Notes: generated from the sequence alone by a model not told the origin. A DNA stretch of 64,000 nt from Nostoc sp. ATCC 53789 (GCF_009873495.1 NZ_CP046703.1:5043501-5107500); one strand, 5' to 3'. Positions 28,569-37,950 are shown, counted from the stretch's first letter. Made by a program: numbers and translations.

Positions 28569-29258
28569 CTGGTGGCTGACGACTTACAAATTTAATTAAC
28601 ACTTTTATTACAGGTAGATTTTTAAATATTGAGTTGGTTTTTTAAATTAGAAAAGAGAAAAATATTCTGATACCATTTCTTTGTGAAGCTGCGCCAAATT
28701 TTCTTTCTTTCTCTCTCTTTATTTGTGTGCTACCCTACGGAAGCCTCTCCGCGTCTATGCGCTCTTTACGGTTCGTTTTTTCTTATACTTCACTCCTAAT
28801 ATGGTTTAGCGCATCTTCATACAGAATTTGTATGAGTATTCATGATTATTTTGTAATAAAATGCAGATATTTATCCAACCTTAATAGATAATATCTTCAT
28901 TGGTAAAAATCAAATTTAAAGCATGAACTTAAAATTAAGTTATTGTTTTGTTAATGAAAGTTAAAGGCTACTTAAAAAATTATCAATTTTTCATGAAAAA
29001 TTGATGAAAATTCTCTCATTAAAAACTAATTAATATATGGAAAAACTTAACTCTAAGATTTAAAGACTGATAGAAAGGGTCGATATTCCAAATTTTATTC
29101 AGGTAAAAAACTTTGTTTAAAACCAAAATATCTATGTAACTACTTCCATGACCTTAGTAACACAATTAACTTGAATAGATGAACAGTAAATTTAATTAAC
29201 ATTGCTTTTTGGCAAGTAAAAGATGAATTTAAACTATCTCAAAAGAGGATGAGTAAAA
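28569..29258. other. 690-bp divergent intergenic region
   Basis: Lies between the glycan cluster (minus) and the two-component system (plus), so it should contain both promoters. It is AT-rich, holds a pyrimidine-rich repeat ending in GGTTCGTTTTTT near 28690-28785, and a perfect 24-bp palindrome at 28982-29005. No credible ORF or RNA gene was seen. Confidence 0.6.
28982..29005. promoter_or_regulatory. Perfect 24-bp palindrome, candidate operator
   Basis: Each 12-base half-site is ATCAATTTTTCA and its reverse complement, without a spacer. It lies 254 bp upstream of the histidine kinase start and 414 bp upstream of the glycan cluster start. Perfect dyads of this length are typical of dimeric regulator sites, but the AT-rich content weakens the case. 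Confidence 0.45.
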
Positions 29259-30833
29259 ATGAGCAGTATGGTAAAGAGTTTTTGCGATCGCTTGTCTGTT
29301 TTCAAAGTATCTCCGTTGCTTTTAATTTGGCAGCAACTATTGGGAGAAGCACGCACCCGGATTTTGCTCTGGTACTTGCTGATTTTAGGAATAACGTTTC
29401 TCACTGCTATTCCGGCATTTCGCTATCAGGTATATCAGCGCATTGATGACCGTGTTCGTCAGGAGATGGAAGCAAACATGATGGCTTTCAAAGCATTGAT
29501 TAAGGGCGAAAAGTTTGTTACAGAGAATAGACTGACTGATTATGACTCAGAAGATATATTGAACGAGTCAAAGCAATTGAGTCGCTTACTCTCTAGAGAA
29601 GAACAAACCACTGCTCCAGCCTCCGTAGAAGACTTAATCAAGCTTTTTAGAGCTTATTTGTTGTATCGGCGACTAGAAGATGAATCCTACTTTATCGCTT
29701 TTATAGATGGTGAATTCTACAAATCTAGTCCTAGCGCCCGTCCTAAGCTTTTAGCCAGAGATTCACAACTCATGAGACGGTGGGCAAAACAGACCCAACC
29801 AGAACAGGGAGAACAAGAATTTTTCGTCCCTGACGCTAGTAATATTATTTACATGGTGGAACCCATTACTATTAATGGGCAAACACGGGGAGTCTTTGTC
29901 GTTGCCCACAATAGTACTGGGGAAAGGACAGAAGCCTTAGAAGCAGTCACTGTGATTATTGAAGTTTTCAGCCTAGTGTTTGTGGTGTCGTTAATTCTTA
30001 CCTGGTTAGCTGCGGGGCGGATACTGGCTCCTCTGCGGACAATTGTTACAACGGCTCATGCCATCAGTGAGTCAGATTTAACTCAGCGTTTGCCTGCGCG
30101 AGGTAATGGAGAACTAGCAGAACTGGCAAAGACATTCAACGAAATGATGGACAGGGTAGAAGCAGCCTTTGCTAGCCAACGTGAATTTGTCAACGATGCT
30201 GGACACGAACTGAAAACTCCCATCACTATTGTTCGCGGACACCTAGAACTGATGGGAGATGATCCCCAAGAACAACAGGAAACCGTGGCACTAGTCATTG
30301 GAGAACTAGACCGGATGAGTCGTTTGGTTGATGATATGATTTTGCTGGCAAAAGCAGAACGCGCCGACTTTTTACAGGTAGCAACAGTAAATGTGGCAGA
30401 TTTAACCAAAGAATTATTTGTTAAAGCCCAAGCACTGGCAGAGAGAGACTGGCAACTAGACTCTGTAGCCAAAGGTCAAATTGTTGTTGACCGACAAAGA
30501 ATTACCGAAGCCGTGATGAATCTAGCTCAAAATGCTACTCAGCATACTAAGGAGAGTGATACTATTTCCATAGGTTCAGCGATCGCCAAAGGAAAGGTGC
30601 GCTTCTGGATACGCGATACAGGTGAAGGCATTCCACTGGTTGATCAAAAACGAATTTTTGAACGCTTTGCCCGATCTTCCAAAAGTCGCCGTCGTTCAGA
30701 GGGTGCTGGACTTGGGCTTTCTATAGTGAGAGCGATCGCAGAGGCTCACTTTGGACAAGTATTACTTCGTAGTCAGTTAGGAACAGGTTCGATGTTCACC
30801 ATCGTTTTACCACTCGATCCCCCCAAAAAATGA
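29259..30833 (+). CDS. Membrane sensor histidine kinase
   Basis: A 524-residue two-component kinase. Two transmembrane helices (residues about 37-55 and 225-247) enclose an extracytoplasmic sensor region of about 170 residues. Then come a HAMP domain (AAGRILAPLRTIVTTAH), a HisKA domain with phospho-acceptor H316 in NDAGHELKTPI, and an HATPase domain with N-box NLAQNATQHT, G1 DTGEGIP and G2 GAGLGLSIV. ATG 29259 follows AGAGGA at 29244-29249. It is 6 bp from its response regulator and diverges from the glycan cluster, which may be a target. The signal is unknown. Confidence 0.93.
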   Translation: MSSMVKSFCDRLSVFKVSPLLLIWQQLLGEARTRILLWYLLILGITFLTAIPAFRYQVYQRIDDRVRQEMEANMMAFKALIKGEKFVTENRLTDYDSEDILNESKQLSRLLSREEQTTAPASVEDLIKLFRAYLLYRRLEDESYFIAFIDGEFYKSSPSARPKLLARDSQLMRRWAKQTQPEQGEQEFFVPDASNIIYMVEPITINGQTRGVFVVAHNSTGERTEALEAVTVIIEVFSLVFVVSLILTWLAAGRILAPLRTIVTTAHAISESDLTQRLPARGNGELAELAKTFNEMMDRVEAAFASQREFVNDAGHELKTPITIVRGHLELMGDDPQEQQETVALVIGELDRMSRLVDDMILLAKAERADFLQVATVNVADLTKELFVKAQALAERDWQLDSVAKGQIVVDRQRITEAVMNLAQNATQHTKESDTISIGSAIAKGKVRFWIRDTGEGIPLVDQKRIFERFARSSKSRRRSEGAGLGLSIVRAIAEAHFGQVLLRSQLGTGSMFTIVLPLDPPKK

Positions 30834-30839
30834 GTATCT

Positions 30840-31508
30840 ATGCCCAACATTCTCATCGTTGAAGATGAACCCCGGATTGCCTCATTTATTGAAAAAGGGT
30901 TGCGATCGCAAGGGTTCACAACAACAATTCTGACAGATGGGTTGTATGTGCTAGATGTGTTGCAAAGTGGAACCTTTGACTTGTTAATTCTGGATTTAGG
31001 GTTGCCTGGAAAAGACGGATTTCAAGTACTCGAAGAACTGCGCGGACAGGGAGAAGACATACCTGTGATTATCCTCTCTGCTAGAAGTGATATTCACGAC
31101 AAAGTTGCTGGGCTAGAAGGAGGTGCAGATGATTATGTCACCAAACCCTTCCGATTTGAAGAACTGTTGGCGCGGGTAAGATTACGGTTGCGAAGTACCA
31201 GACCTGCCAGAGATGCCCAAGAGTTTATCCTCAAAGCTGGTAATATGGAGCTTAATTTGCGAACTCGACAGGTAAAAATATGCGATCGCTTAATAGAGCT
31301 ACCTGCTCGTGAATTTGCTATGGCAGAAATGTTTTGCCGCCATCCAGGACAAGTCATCAGTCGAGAACAACTCCTCGATTACGTTTGGGGTTACGACTAC
31401 AACCCAGGTTCTAATATTGTCGATGTCTATGTCGGTTATCTCCGTAAAAAACTAGGCAGCAAACTGATTGAGACAGTTAGAGGCATGGGTTATCGCTTGC
31501 GAACGTAG
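30840..31508 (+). CDS. OmpR-family response regulator
   Basis: A 222-residue regulator. The receiver domain has acidic residues E8-D9, phospho-acceptor D52 in LILDLGLPG, a Ser in IILSARSD and the conserved Lys in DYVTKPF. The C-terminal winged-helix domain has REFAMAEMFCRHPGQVISREQLLDYVWG, split over two helices, and VDVYVGYLRKKLG, RGMGYRL. It is co-transcribed with the upstream kinase and likely activates or represses nearby promoters. Confidence 0.95.
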   Translation: MPNILIVEDEPRIASFIEKGLRSQGFTTTILTDGLYVLDVLQSGTFDLLILDLGLPGKDGFQVLEELRGQGEDIPVIILSARSDIHDKVAGLEGGADDYVTKPFRFEELLARVRLRLRSTRPARDAQEFILKAGNMELNLRTRQVKICDRLIELPAREFAMAEMFCRHPGQVISREQLLDYVWGYDYNPGSNIVDVYVGYLRKKLGSKLIETVRGMGYRLRT

Positions 31509-31637
31509 TAATGAGTGCTGAGTTTATAGTAAAAAATTCTCCCCCTTGTCCCAATACGCTTTTTTCTTCCCCTGCCTTCCCTGCCTCCCCTGTCCCCTAT
31601 TGGAACGCATTCAAGTTCATCAAGGTCGTGATTGATT

Positions 31638-32768
31638 ATGAAACAGCATCACAACTTCGATGATCTGGCTTTTGGTCGATCTAATAGCTCTTTGCAATCA
31701 AATAACTCCAGTTCAAACACAAGCAATTCTAGATATTGGTTCAGCCATCTCAAAGTTGGTCAAAAGATTGGCATTGGATATGCACTAATTGTAAGCATTG
31801 CTGTACTGGGAACTAGCATTGGGTTTCTGATTGCAGATTATTACCAGCGACAAGCGCAAAAGCGCGAAGAAGCGGCGATTGAAGAGTTATATCAGATGTA
31901 CCAACTCAAAATCAGTGTGTTTCGTGTTCGTACCAACCAACATAAGCTGATTTTGTACATGGATCAACCAAAAAGATGGCTAGAACAATATAATTTGTTA
32001 CTTAACTATGTTGAGCAAGCTAGACAAGTTTGGTTTGAGTTCAAAACTAACTACAGTATTGAGAACCCGACTCTATACGATTCTGTAATTGAACAAGAAG
32101 CTGTTCATCGCTTGTTGCAGACCCACAAAGGCTTTGATACTTATTTACAGCGCACAGAGGTTCTGTTTAACGATCACAATCCCAGTAAATTATCACCAAA
32201 CGAAATTAGGACAGCACAAACTCAACTGTTCAATTTCATGCATAGCTCATCAATTTTTATGATTGATGATTTTCTTGATGACATCACAAACCTTGTTGAA
32301 GTCATCGCCGAGGAGTATCAGCAAGCAAATTGGGAACTGCGAAGGGCAGAGAAATTACGTCTAAATATTATTTTAGGCAGCCTGTTAGTGTCGATTGCGA
32401 TCGCCACATTATTAGCAATTTTCACTAGTCAGGCCATTGCCCGTCCTATTCAAGCAGTCACCCATGTTGCTCAACAGGTTACAGAGGAATCTAATTTTGA
32501 TTTACAAGCACCCGTAACGACTAATGATGAAGTTGGGATCTTGGCTAATTCGCTCAATCGTTTAATTTTGGAAGTTCAGCAACTTATCACAGTCCAAAAT
32601 GATGCTAACGAACAGCTAGAAGTATACAACCAAGTACTAGAAGAGAAAGTACGCGAACGAACACGGGAGTTAAATGAGAAAAATATCAGCTTAAAGATGG
32701 CATTAGAGGAATTGCAACGTACTCAAGTTCAACTTGGAGAAACTGAGGAAAATGGCGATCAAAGCTGA
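31638..32768 (+). CDS. HAMP-domain membrane sensor protein lacking an output domain
   Basis: A 376-residue protein. After a Ser/Asn-rich N-terminus it has a transmembrane helix (GIGYALIVSIAVLGTSIGFLI, about residues 45-65), a periplasmic four-helix-type sensor of about 180 residues, a second helix (IILGSLLVSIAIATLLAIF), a HAMP domain and a coiled coil (LEEKVRERTRELNEKNISL). In related kinases this coiled coil continues through TEKM into HisKA; here the frame ends at TEENGDQS. Removing one G near 32748 would give TEKMAIK but then a stop follows, so no kinase domain remains. It looks like a truncated hybrid sensor, or a stand-alone sensor partner of the kinase at 29259. Confidence 0.75.
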   Translation: MKQHHNFDDLAFGRSNSSLQSNNSSSNTSNSRYWFSHLKVGQKIGIGYALIVSIAVLGTSIGFLIADYYQRQAQKREEAAIEELYQMYQLKISVFRVRTNQHKLILYMDQPKRWLEQYNLLLNYVEQARQVWFEFKTNYSIENPTLYDSVIEQEAVHRLLQTHKGFDTYLQRTEVLFNDHNPSKLSPNEIRTAQTQLFNFMHSSSIFMIDDFLDDITNLVEVIAEEYQQANWELRRAEKLRLNIILGSLLVSIAIATLLAIFTSQAIARPIQAVTHVAQQVTEESNFDLQAPVTTNDEVGILANSLNRLILEVQQLITVQNDANEQLEVYNQVLEEKVRERTRELNEKNISLKMALEELQRTQVQLGETEENGDQS

Positions 32769-33087
32769 AAAATAAATCTTTTGACCCGGAAATAGCCTAG
32801 ATGTCACCCCAAATAGTCAATTAATCCCCAGTGGGGCAACACTATATTTCACCAGAAATCCTTGCTAAAAAGCTATTGGTTAATTTATCGCTACACAATA
32901 GCCATACGCAACTGCTAATTGCTATTGTCAAAATTCTAAGCAGTGAATTATCAAACTAGACCCCATAGGCTCCCGTTTTTTTGTTAGTATTCAAAAAAAC
33001 CTATTGACACATTTTCAGATCAATTGTTTGTGATTTGTAAGTAAATGTAAACAATTGTTCCAAAAGAAAAAAAGCACCTGAGGTTTA
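32769..33087. other. Intergenic region with inverted repeat before rsfS
   Basis: 319 bases. It contains TTGACA at 33004-33009 and a 9-bp inverted repeat CAATTGTTT (33021-33029)/AAACAATTG (33049-33057) that ends 30 bp before rsfS. This is a possible operator or leader hairpin. No ORF was seen. Confidence 0.4.
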
Positions 33088-33546
33088 ATGACTGATTATT
33101 TCCAAGGAAATTTCCCATTACAATCCGTCCCACTGACGAAGAGTGTGGTCAAGAGCCACGCCCATACTGAAGAGGAGAGCGGAAAATTAGCTGCAACGAT
33201 AGCAGAAGCTGGATTAGACCGCAAAGCAGGTGAGATTATATTGCTAAAAGTAGCAGAGGTATCTTACCTAGCGGATTACTTTGTGATGATGACTGGCTAT
33301 TCTAGGGTACAAGTCAGAGCGATCGCTCAAGCAATTGAAGGAAAAGTCGAAACTGAGTTGCAACGTCGTCCCATAAGGACAGAAGGAAAAGTTGAGGGGA
33401 GTTGGGTATTACAAGACTACGGTGATGTGATCGTTCACATTATGATGCCCAAAGAACGGGAGTTTTATAATTTAGAAGCGTTCTGGATTCATGCAGAACG
33501 TATTTCCCTTCCAGAATCTGATGAGGGTGAAGGTAAGCCAACATGA
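33088..33546 (+). CDS. rsfS: Ribosome silencing factor RsfS (Iojap)
   Basis: A 152-residue protein that binds ribosomal protein uL14 and blocks subunit joining under poor nutrition. Family motifs are KAGEIILLKVAEVSYLADYFV, MMTGYSRVQVRAIAQAIE and the C-terminal GSWVLQDYGDVIVHIMMPKEREFYNLEAFW, each in the expected order. The N-terminus carries about 25 extra residues. It overlaps the next gene by four bases (ATGA), indicating translational coupling with the CGLD27-type gene. Confidence 0.94.
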   Translation: MTDYFQGNFPLQSVPLTKSVVKSHAHTEEESGKLAATIAEAGLDRKAGEIILLKVAEVSYLADYFVMMTGYSRVQVRAIAQAIEGKVETELQRRPIRTEGKVEGSWVLQDYGDVIVHIMMPKEREFYNLEAFWIHAERISLPESDEGEGKPT

Positions 33547-34043
33547 TTAGGTCTTCGGTTTCAAATTGCCCAGTTCCCATAGACCAACAACCGCTCAATG
33601 AGTACGAAGAGTTAAAAACTTCCTGGTTGTTTCGTGATAGCACTTTAGATTTGCGCGAATATATCACGAAAATAGCTTGGATTTGGAGTTTATCTTGGCT
33701 GATCGCAGCACCTGTGGCAGCAGCAAGTTTTCCTCCCCACAAGTATATTGCACATTTTATCCTTTGTGGTGCAGCAGCAGCCAGTGTCGGGGTCGTACTG
33801 GCACTGGTAAGATTATACTTAGGCTGGTTCTACGTGTGCGATCGCCTTGGCAGTCCCACAGTATTTTATGAAGAGTCCGGCTGGTACGACGGCCAAACTT
33901 GGACGAAACCACAGGAAATCCTTAACCGCGATCGCTTAATTGTTGCATACGAAATCAAACCCATCTTGCGGCGATTGCAATTTACCTTCGCTGGCTTGGC
34001 GGGAATGTACGTTACTGGTACGATAGTTTGGCATTTGTTTTAA
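33543..34043 (+). CDS. CGLD27 family (DUF1230) membrane protein
   Basis: A 166-residue protein conserved in cyanobacteria, algae and plants. The family pattern PVPIDQQPLNEYEELKTSW is at the start. Two hydrophobic helices follow (WIWSLSWLIAAPVAAASF and FILCGAAAASVGVVLALVRL). Then comes YLGWFYVCDRLGSPTVFYEESGWYDGQTW split between loop and strand, and RDRLIVAYEIKPILRR. Its role is linked to photosynthetic function, but the biochemical activity is unknown. It is co-translated with rsfS and followed by the asparaginase gene. Confidence 0.9.
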   Translation: MIRSSVSNCPVPIDQQPLNEYEELKTSWLFRDSTLDLREYITKIAWIWSLSWLIAAPVAAASFPPHKYIAHFILCGAAAASVGVVLALVRLYLGWFYVCDRLGSPTVFYEESGWYDGQTWTKPQEILNRDRLIVAYEIKPILRRLQFTFAGLAGMYVTGTIVWHLF

Positions 34044-34045
34044 AG

Positions 34046-34085
34046 AGTCATTGGTCATTGGTGATTAGTCACTAGTCATTAGCTA
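34046..34085. repeat. Heptanucleotide tandem repeats (TCATTGG/TCATTAG)
   Basis: Degenerate copies of GTCATTGGTCATTGGTGATTAGTC-type heptads between the CGLD27 and asparaginase genes. They resemble the repeats at 16373 and 45777. Confidence 0.8.
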
Positions 34086-34146
34086 AGGACTAATTACCAA
34101 TGACCAATGACTAAATTAATTAAAAAAAGGTGATAAATATAAACCC

Positions 34147-35100
34147 ATGACAATGGGAAAACGAACTCAAGCCACAGCACTGGAAGTCCGGTTGCTGCGG
34201 GAAGGTATTATTGAATCCAGGCATATAGTCCAGGCTGTAGTATGCGACGATCGGGGACGGGTTCTAACCGTTGCCGGCAATTCTGAAACTGCTGCATTTA
34301 TCCGTTCAGCCCTCAAACCATTTCAGGCACTCGCAGTCACCACCACAGGTACACTGGAACGCTATGACCTCAGCGATCGCGACTTAGCAATTATGACAAG
34401 TTCCCATAAAGGAACAATAGATCAAGTCCGACAGGTATTTAACATCCTTTGGCGAGCTGATCTTGACCCGACTATACTCCAGTGTCCAACTCCTGAAGGT
34501 AAGCACAGTCCTCTGGAATACAATTGCTCTGGAAAACATGCGGGAATGTTAGCTGTTTGTCAGCAACGCCGTTGGCCCTTGAATAACTACTTGGATCGCA
34601 AGCACCCAGTACAGCAATTGATTTTGGGCAAAGTAGCAGAGTTGCTGCGAATGCCAGCCGCAGAATTTATCTGCGCTCATGATGACTGTGGCGCACCAAC
34701 TTATTTGATGCAACTAGGACACATGGCATCTTTATATGCGCTGCTAGCCTCTAGTACCAATCTGGATATGGAGCGCATCGTCCGGGCTATGACTCATCAC
34801 CCCGCGATGGTAGCAGGAGATGGAGAATTTGATACGGAACTGATGCGCTTAACTCCAGGGGAACTGGTTAGTAAAAGTGGTGCCGAAGGAGTACAGTGCA
34901 TTGGTAGACTCGGTGAAGGCTTGGGATTAGCAATCAAAGTTATGGATGGGACAAAACGGGCAAAACACGCTGTTGCTATTCACCTACTCAAGCAAATGGG
35001 TTGGATTAGTCCTAGCGCCGCCGAAAGCCTCTGTGAAAAGTTTGCCACCTTGGGAAAATACACGCGTTTAGAAGTAATTGGAGAATTATCATTTTTGTAG
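34147..35100 (+). CDS. L-asparaginase II family protein
   Basis: A 317-residue member of the asparaginase II (COG4448-type) family, distinct from the AnsA/AnsB fold. Recognisable segments are VQAVVCDDRGRVLTVAGN, FIRSALKPFQALAV, the MTSSHKGT substrate-binding loop, CPTPEGKHSPLEYNCSGKH, ICAHDDCGAPTYLM, and VMDGTKRAKHAVAI. It presumably hydrolyses asparagine to aspartate and ammonia, in the cytosol. Its location after rsfS-CGLD27 matches an arrangement I recall from other cyanobacteria. Confidence 0.88.
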   Translation: MTMGKRTQATALEVRLLREGIIESRHIVQAVVCDDRGRVLTVAGNSETAAFIRSALKPFQALAVTTTGTLERYDLSDRDLAIMTSSHKGTIDQVRQVFNILWRADLDPTILQCPTPEGKHSPLEYNCSGKHAGMLAVCQQRRWPLNNYLDRKHPVQQLILGKVAELLRMPAAEFICAHDDCGAPTYLMQLGHMASLYALLASSTNLDMERIVRAMTHHPAMVAGDGEFDTELMRLTPGELVSKSGAEGVQCIGRLGEGLGLAIKVMDGTKRAKHAVAIHLLKQMGWISPSAAESLCEKFATLGKYTRLEVIGELSFL

Positions 35101-35146
35101 TTGCCAAACTCTTGACTATAGGTTATTATAAATAAGTCGAGAGCAA

Positions 35147-35223
<77 letters not shown>

Positions 35224-35230
35224 AATAAAA

Positions 35231-35280
35231 AACAAAAACCCTACAATCAGTGAAGATTGCAGGGTTTTTGTTTTGTTTTG
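35231..35280 (+). terminator. Terminator after tRNA-fMet
   Basis: AAAAACCCT-A-CAATC / GATTG-C-AGGGTTTTT, a long stem with one mismatch and a 6-base loop, followed by T-rich DNA. It starts eight bases after the tRNA. Confidence 0.85.
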
Positions 35281-35323
35281 ATCTATTCTGGAAGAAATAG
35301 CCATCTAAAAGGCGCGGAGAATC

Positions 35324-36778
35324 ATGGTTGTGAAGTTGCAGCGACCAATTTTAGTGGGAGGATTGGGACTGTCCTTTTCTCTGTGGATGTTGGACAGTTG
35401 GCACGATTCGATAGTGCAGGTGGGTGAGTTTGGTTTGTTGAGTGCCTTAGCTGTAGGCGGTGGTTTGTGGTTATTCCAGCAAAATCGCCCGAAAGACAGT
35501 TTAAAGCAGCTAGATGATATGCTCGTAGATCGGGCGACTGTGGAAAGTGCGATCGCTAAAACTGAAACTGTAATTAACCAACTGGCACAAGAATCAGAAA
35601 ACCATCCGGCGTTACAGACACTGCGAGAACAAATTACCCAATTGTTGTTGGAATTAGACAGACAAGAAATTAAAGTTGCTGTGACTGGCGGTAAATCCGT
35701 AGGTAAAAGCACCTTAATTCAAGCTTTAAAGCAAATAGAGACACAAAATTTGGTGTCTTTAGAAGAGACAACACCTTTATTTAGAGAAACGGGTAACAAT
35801 TCAGATGCTGCGGTTTTAGCAGAAGTTGCAAAATCAGATTTTGTTCTATTTCTGACAAACGGTGATTTGACAGACTCAGAATTCCAAACCCTACAGCAGC
35901 TAAAAGCAGCAAATCAGCCGACAATCCTGGTTTTCAACAAACAAGACCAGTATTTAGCCGATGAAAGCGCCAGCATCTTGCTGTCATTGAAACAGCGAAT
36001 GCAGGGAAATGTAGTTGCAACAGCCGCCTCTCCCATAGCCATCAAAGTCCGAAAGCATGAGGCTGATGGTGCTGTGCAAGAGTGGATGGAACAACCAACA
36101 GCAGATATCCAGCAGTTAACTCAGCATTTGGGTGAAGTTTTTGCACAGCAAAGACAGCGCCTGGTTTGGGTAACTACCATGAGGAAAGCCGGGTTGTTGA
36201 AAGCTGAGGCGAAAAACTGGCTGAATGGAACCAGACGCGATCGCGCCACCCCAATTATTGAACAATATCAATGGATAGCTGCTGCTGCTGCTTTTGCTAA
36301 CCCAGTTCCAGCCCTTGATATTCTAGCGACTGCGGCAATTAATGCTCAAATGGTAATGGATTTGGGTAATATCTATCAGCAGAAGTTTTCCCTAGAACAA
36401 GCACAAACTGTAGCTGGAACAATGGGAAGTTTGATGCTGAAACTGGGTTTAGTTGAACTTTCTACAAAGGCGATTAGTACTGTTCTTAAAAGTAATGCCG
36501 TTACCTTTGTTGCAGGTGGCGTAGTGCAGGGAGTAAGTGCAGCTTATCTGACTAGAGTCGCAGGGTTAAGTCTAGTTGAGTATTTCCAAGAGCAGGAAAT
36601 AGCAATAGATTCTGGGACTGGTTTGAATTTAGAGAATTTGCGGCAAACCTTGCAAAAAGTATTTCAGCAAAATCAGCAGATTGGTTTTTTGCAGGGATTT
36701 GTTAAGCAAAGCGTGAAGCGTTTGTTGCCAGAAGTACAGCAGGTTGAAGTTGTAGGTATTCAGAAGGCTGTAGGATAA
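35324..36778 (+). CDS. Membrane-associated GTPase (DUF697-type)
   Basis: A 484-residue protein. An N-terminal hydrophobic segment (residues about 10-50) precedes a GTPase domain with Walker A TGGKSVGKST at 121-130 and G4 NKQD at 205-208. The G3 region is degenerate (SDFVLFLTNGD). The C-terminal half has DUF697-like helices (YQWIAAAAAFANPVPALDIL, then MVMDLGNIYQQKFSLEQA and TFVAGGVVQGVSAAYLTRVAG). Such proteins occur across cyanobacteria; the role is not established. A strong hairpin follows the gene. Confidence 0.82.
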   Translation: MVVKLQRPILVGGLGLSFSLWMLDSWHDSIVQVGEFGLLSALAVGGGLWLFQQNRPKDSLKQLDDMLVDRATVESAIAKTETVINQLAQESENHPALQTLREQITQLLLELDRQEIKVAVTGGKSVGKSTLIQALKQIETQNLVSLEETTPLFRETGNNSDAAVLAEVAKSDFVLFLTNGDLTDSEFQTLQQLKAANQPTILVFNKQDQYLADESASILLSLKQRMQGNVVATAASPIAIKVRKHEADGAVQEWMEQPTADIQQLTQHLGEVFAQQRQRLVWVTTMRKAGLLKAEAKNWLNGTRRDRATPIIEQYQWIAAAAAFANPVPALDILATAAINAQMVMDLGNIYQQKFSLEQAQTVAGTMGSLMLKLGLVELSTKAISTVLKSNAVTFVAGGVVQGVSAAYLTRVAGLSLVEYFQEQEIAIDSGTGLNLENLRQTLQKVFQQNQQIGFLQGFVKQSVKRLLPEVQQVEVVGIQKAVG

Positions 36779-36813
36779 TTTCACTTACTGTAGTACTGTA
36801 GAAACCTAAAATT

Positions 36814-36840
36814 TACCCAAGCCCATAACGGGCTTGGGTA
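36814..36840. terminator. Bidirectional hairpin between convergent genes
   Basis: A perfect 11-bp stem TACCCAAGCCC / GGGCTTGGGTA around ATAAC, between the GTPase (plus) and sugar transferase (minus) genes. Confidence 0.75.
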
Positions 36841-36900
36841 TATCTAATAATTATTGCGAAAGTTGGAAGTTACCAAAGAATTGTGAATAAGGGTAGTTAG

Positions 36901-37950
36901 CTAAACAGCACCACTGTTTCTATTAAATAGAATAGTTATAGTTTTGAAAATTAGCTTTAAATCGTACACCAAACTCCAATTTTTTTGATACTGCAAATCT
37001 AGGCGAATTACATCTTCAAAACTACGGACTGTAGACCGCCCATTGACTTGCCATTCACCAGTCATACCAGGCTTAACATCTAAACGTTGCCACTCTGGTA
37101 CTTCATAACGTTCCACTTCATCGGGTGTGGGTGGTCGAGTACCTACTAAACTCATTTCTCCTTTGAGGACGTTCCAAAATTGAGGTAATTCATCAAGACT
37201 AGTTCGCCGTAAAAAGCGCCCTACCTTGGTAATTCTGGGATCATTTTCATTCTTGAAAAATGCACCTTGCACTTGGTTTTTTACTTGGGATTTCCTTGCT
37301 TCTGCATCCACACACATGGAACGGAATTTCCAAATCTCAAACCGCTTTCCCATCCAACCACAACGGGTTTGACTAAAGAAAATGGGGCCAGGATCGTTAA
37401 TTTGAATAGCGATCGCAATCGGAATAAACAAAACTCCTGTAATTAATAAACCAACCACAGACCCGACAATATCTAAGAACCGTTTCATCCAAGATGCTAC
37501 AGAAGGATGAGTAGTGGGTAACGGCTCTACTTTACGAGAAGTTGTCTTCCGATGCTCAACTAAGTCTTCTGGTTCTATTAGTAATCCATCGTCAACCGAC
37601 TCTAAGGGAAAAACCTGATCCAATCCCGTGAGTTTTAAGACTGCCATGACTTGAGGTGTTACATTCCGCAGTGTTAATGTAATTCCTTTAGTCTGGGCGT
37701 ATTTAAAATTACTGACCAGGGCACCTAAACCACTACTATCCATAAAAGTAGTTTGGTGAAAGTCAATGATGATCTGTTTAGGATGTGAATTGGGCTGAAT
37801 TAAGCTTTGGCAGGTTTGCTTAAAGTCTAAAGCCTCCAGCACGCTCAACCGCGCGGGCACCTGCATTATAGCCGTGTCGTTTAGGGAATTAACTGGAAAA
37901 TCGACCTCTGTCGGTTGGCTAGTCATGAAGCTCTGCACTTTCGTTGCCAT
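36901..37950 (-). CDS. STAS domain fused to polyprenyl-phosphate sugar transferase
   Basis: A 349-residue protein with two domains. Residues about 15-115 form an anti-sigma-antagonist STAS domain with IIIDFHQTTFMDSSGLGALV around the usual phospho-Ser. From about 150 onward it is a bacterial sugar transferase: one transmembrane helix (FLDIVGSVVGLLITGVLFIPIAI), FSQTRCGWMGKRFEIWKFRSM, DPRITKVGRFLRRTSLDELPQ, KGEMSLVGTRPP and GMTGEWQVNGRS. It would start exopolysaccharide repeat units by loading a sugar phosphate on undecaprenyl phosphate. HepC-type heterocyst glycolipid/polysaccharide enzymes are a possible identity. The start at 37950 lies just outside a TnpB element, which may have replaced its promoter. 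Confidence 0.85.
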   Translation of the reverse strand: MATKVQSFMTSQPTEVDFPVNSLNDTAIMQVPARLSVLEALDFKQTCQSLIQPNSHPKQIIIDFHQTTFMDSSGLGALVSNFKYAQTKGITLTLRNVTPQVMAVLKLTGLDQVFPLESVDDGLLIEPEDLVEHRKTTSRKVEPLPTTHPSVASWMKRFLDIVGSVVGLLITGVLFIPIAIAIQINDPGPIFFSQTRCGWMGKRFEIWKFRSMCVDAEARKSQVKNQVQGAFFKNENDPRITKVGRFLRRTSLDELPQFWNVLKGEMSLVGTRPPTPDEVERYEVPEWQRLDVKPGMTGEWQVNGRSTVRSFEDVIRLDLQYQKNWSLVYDLKLIFKTITILFNRNSGAV

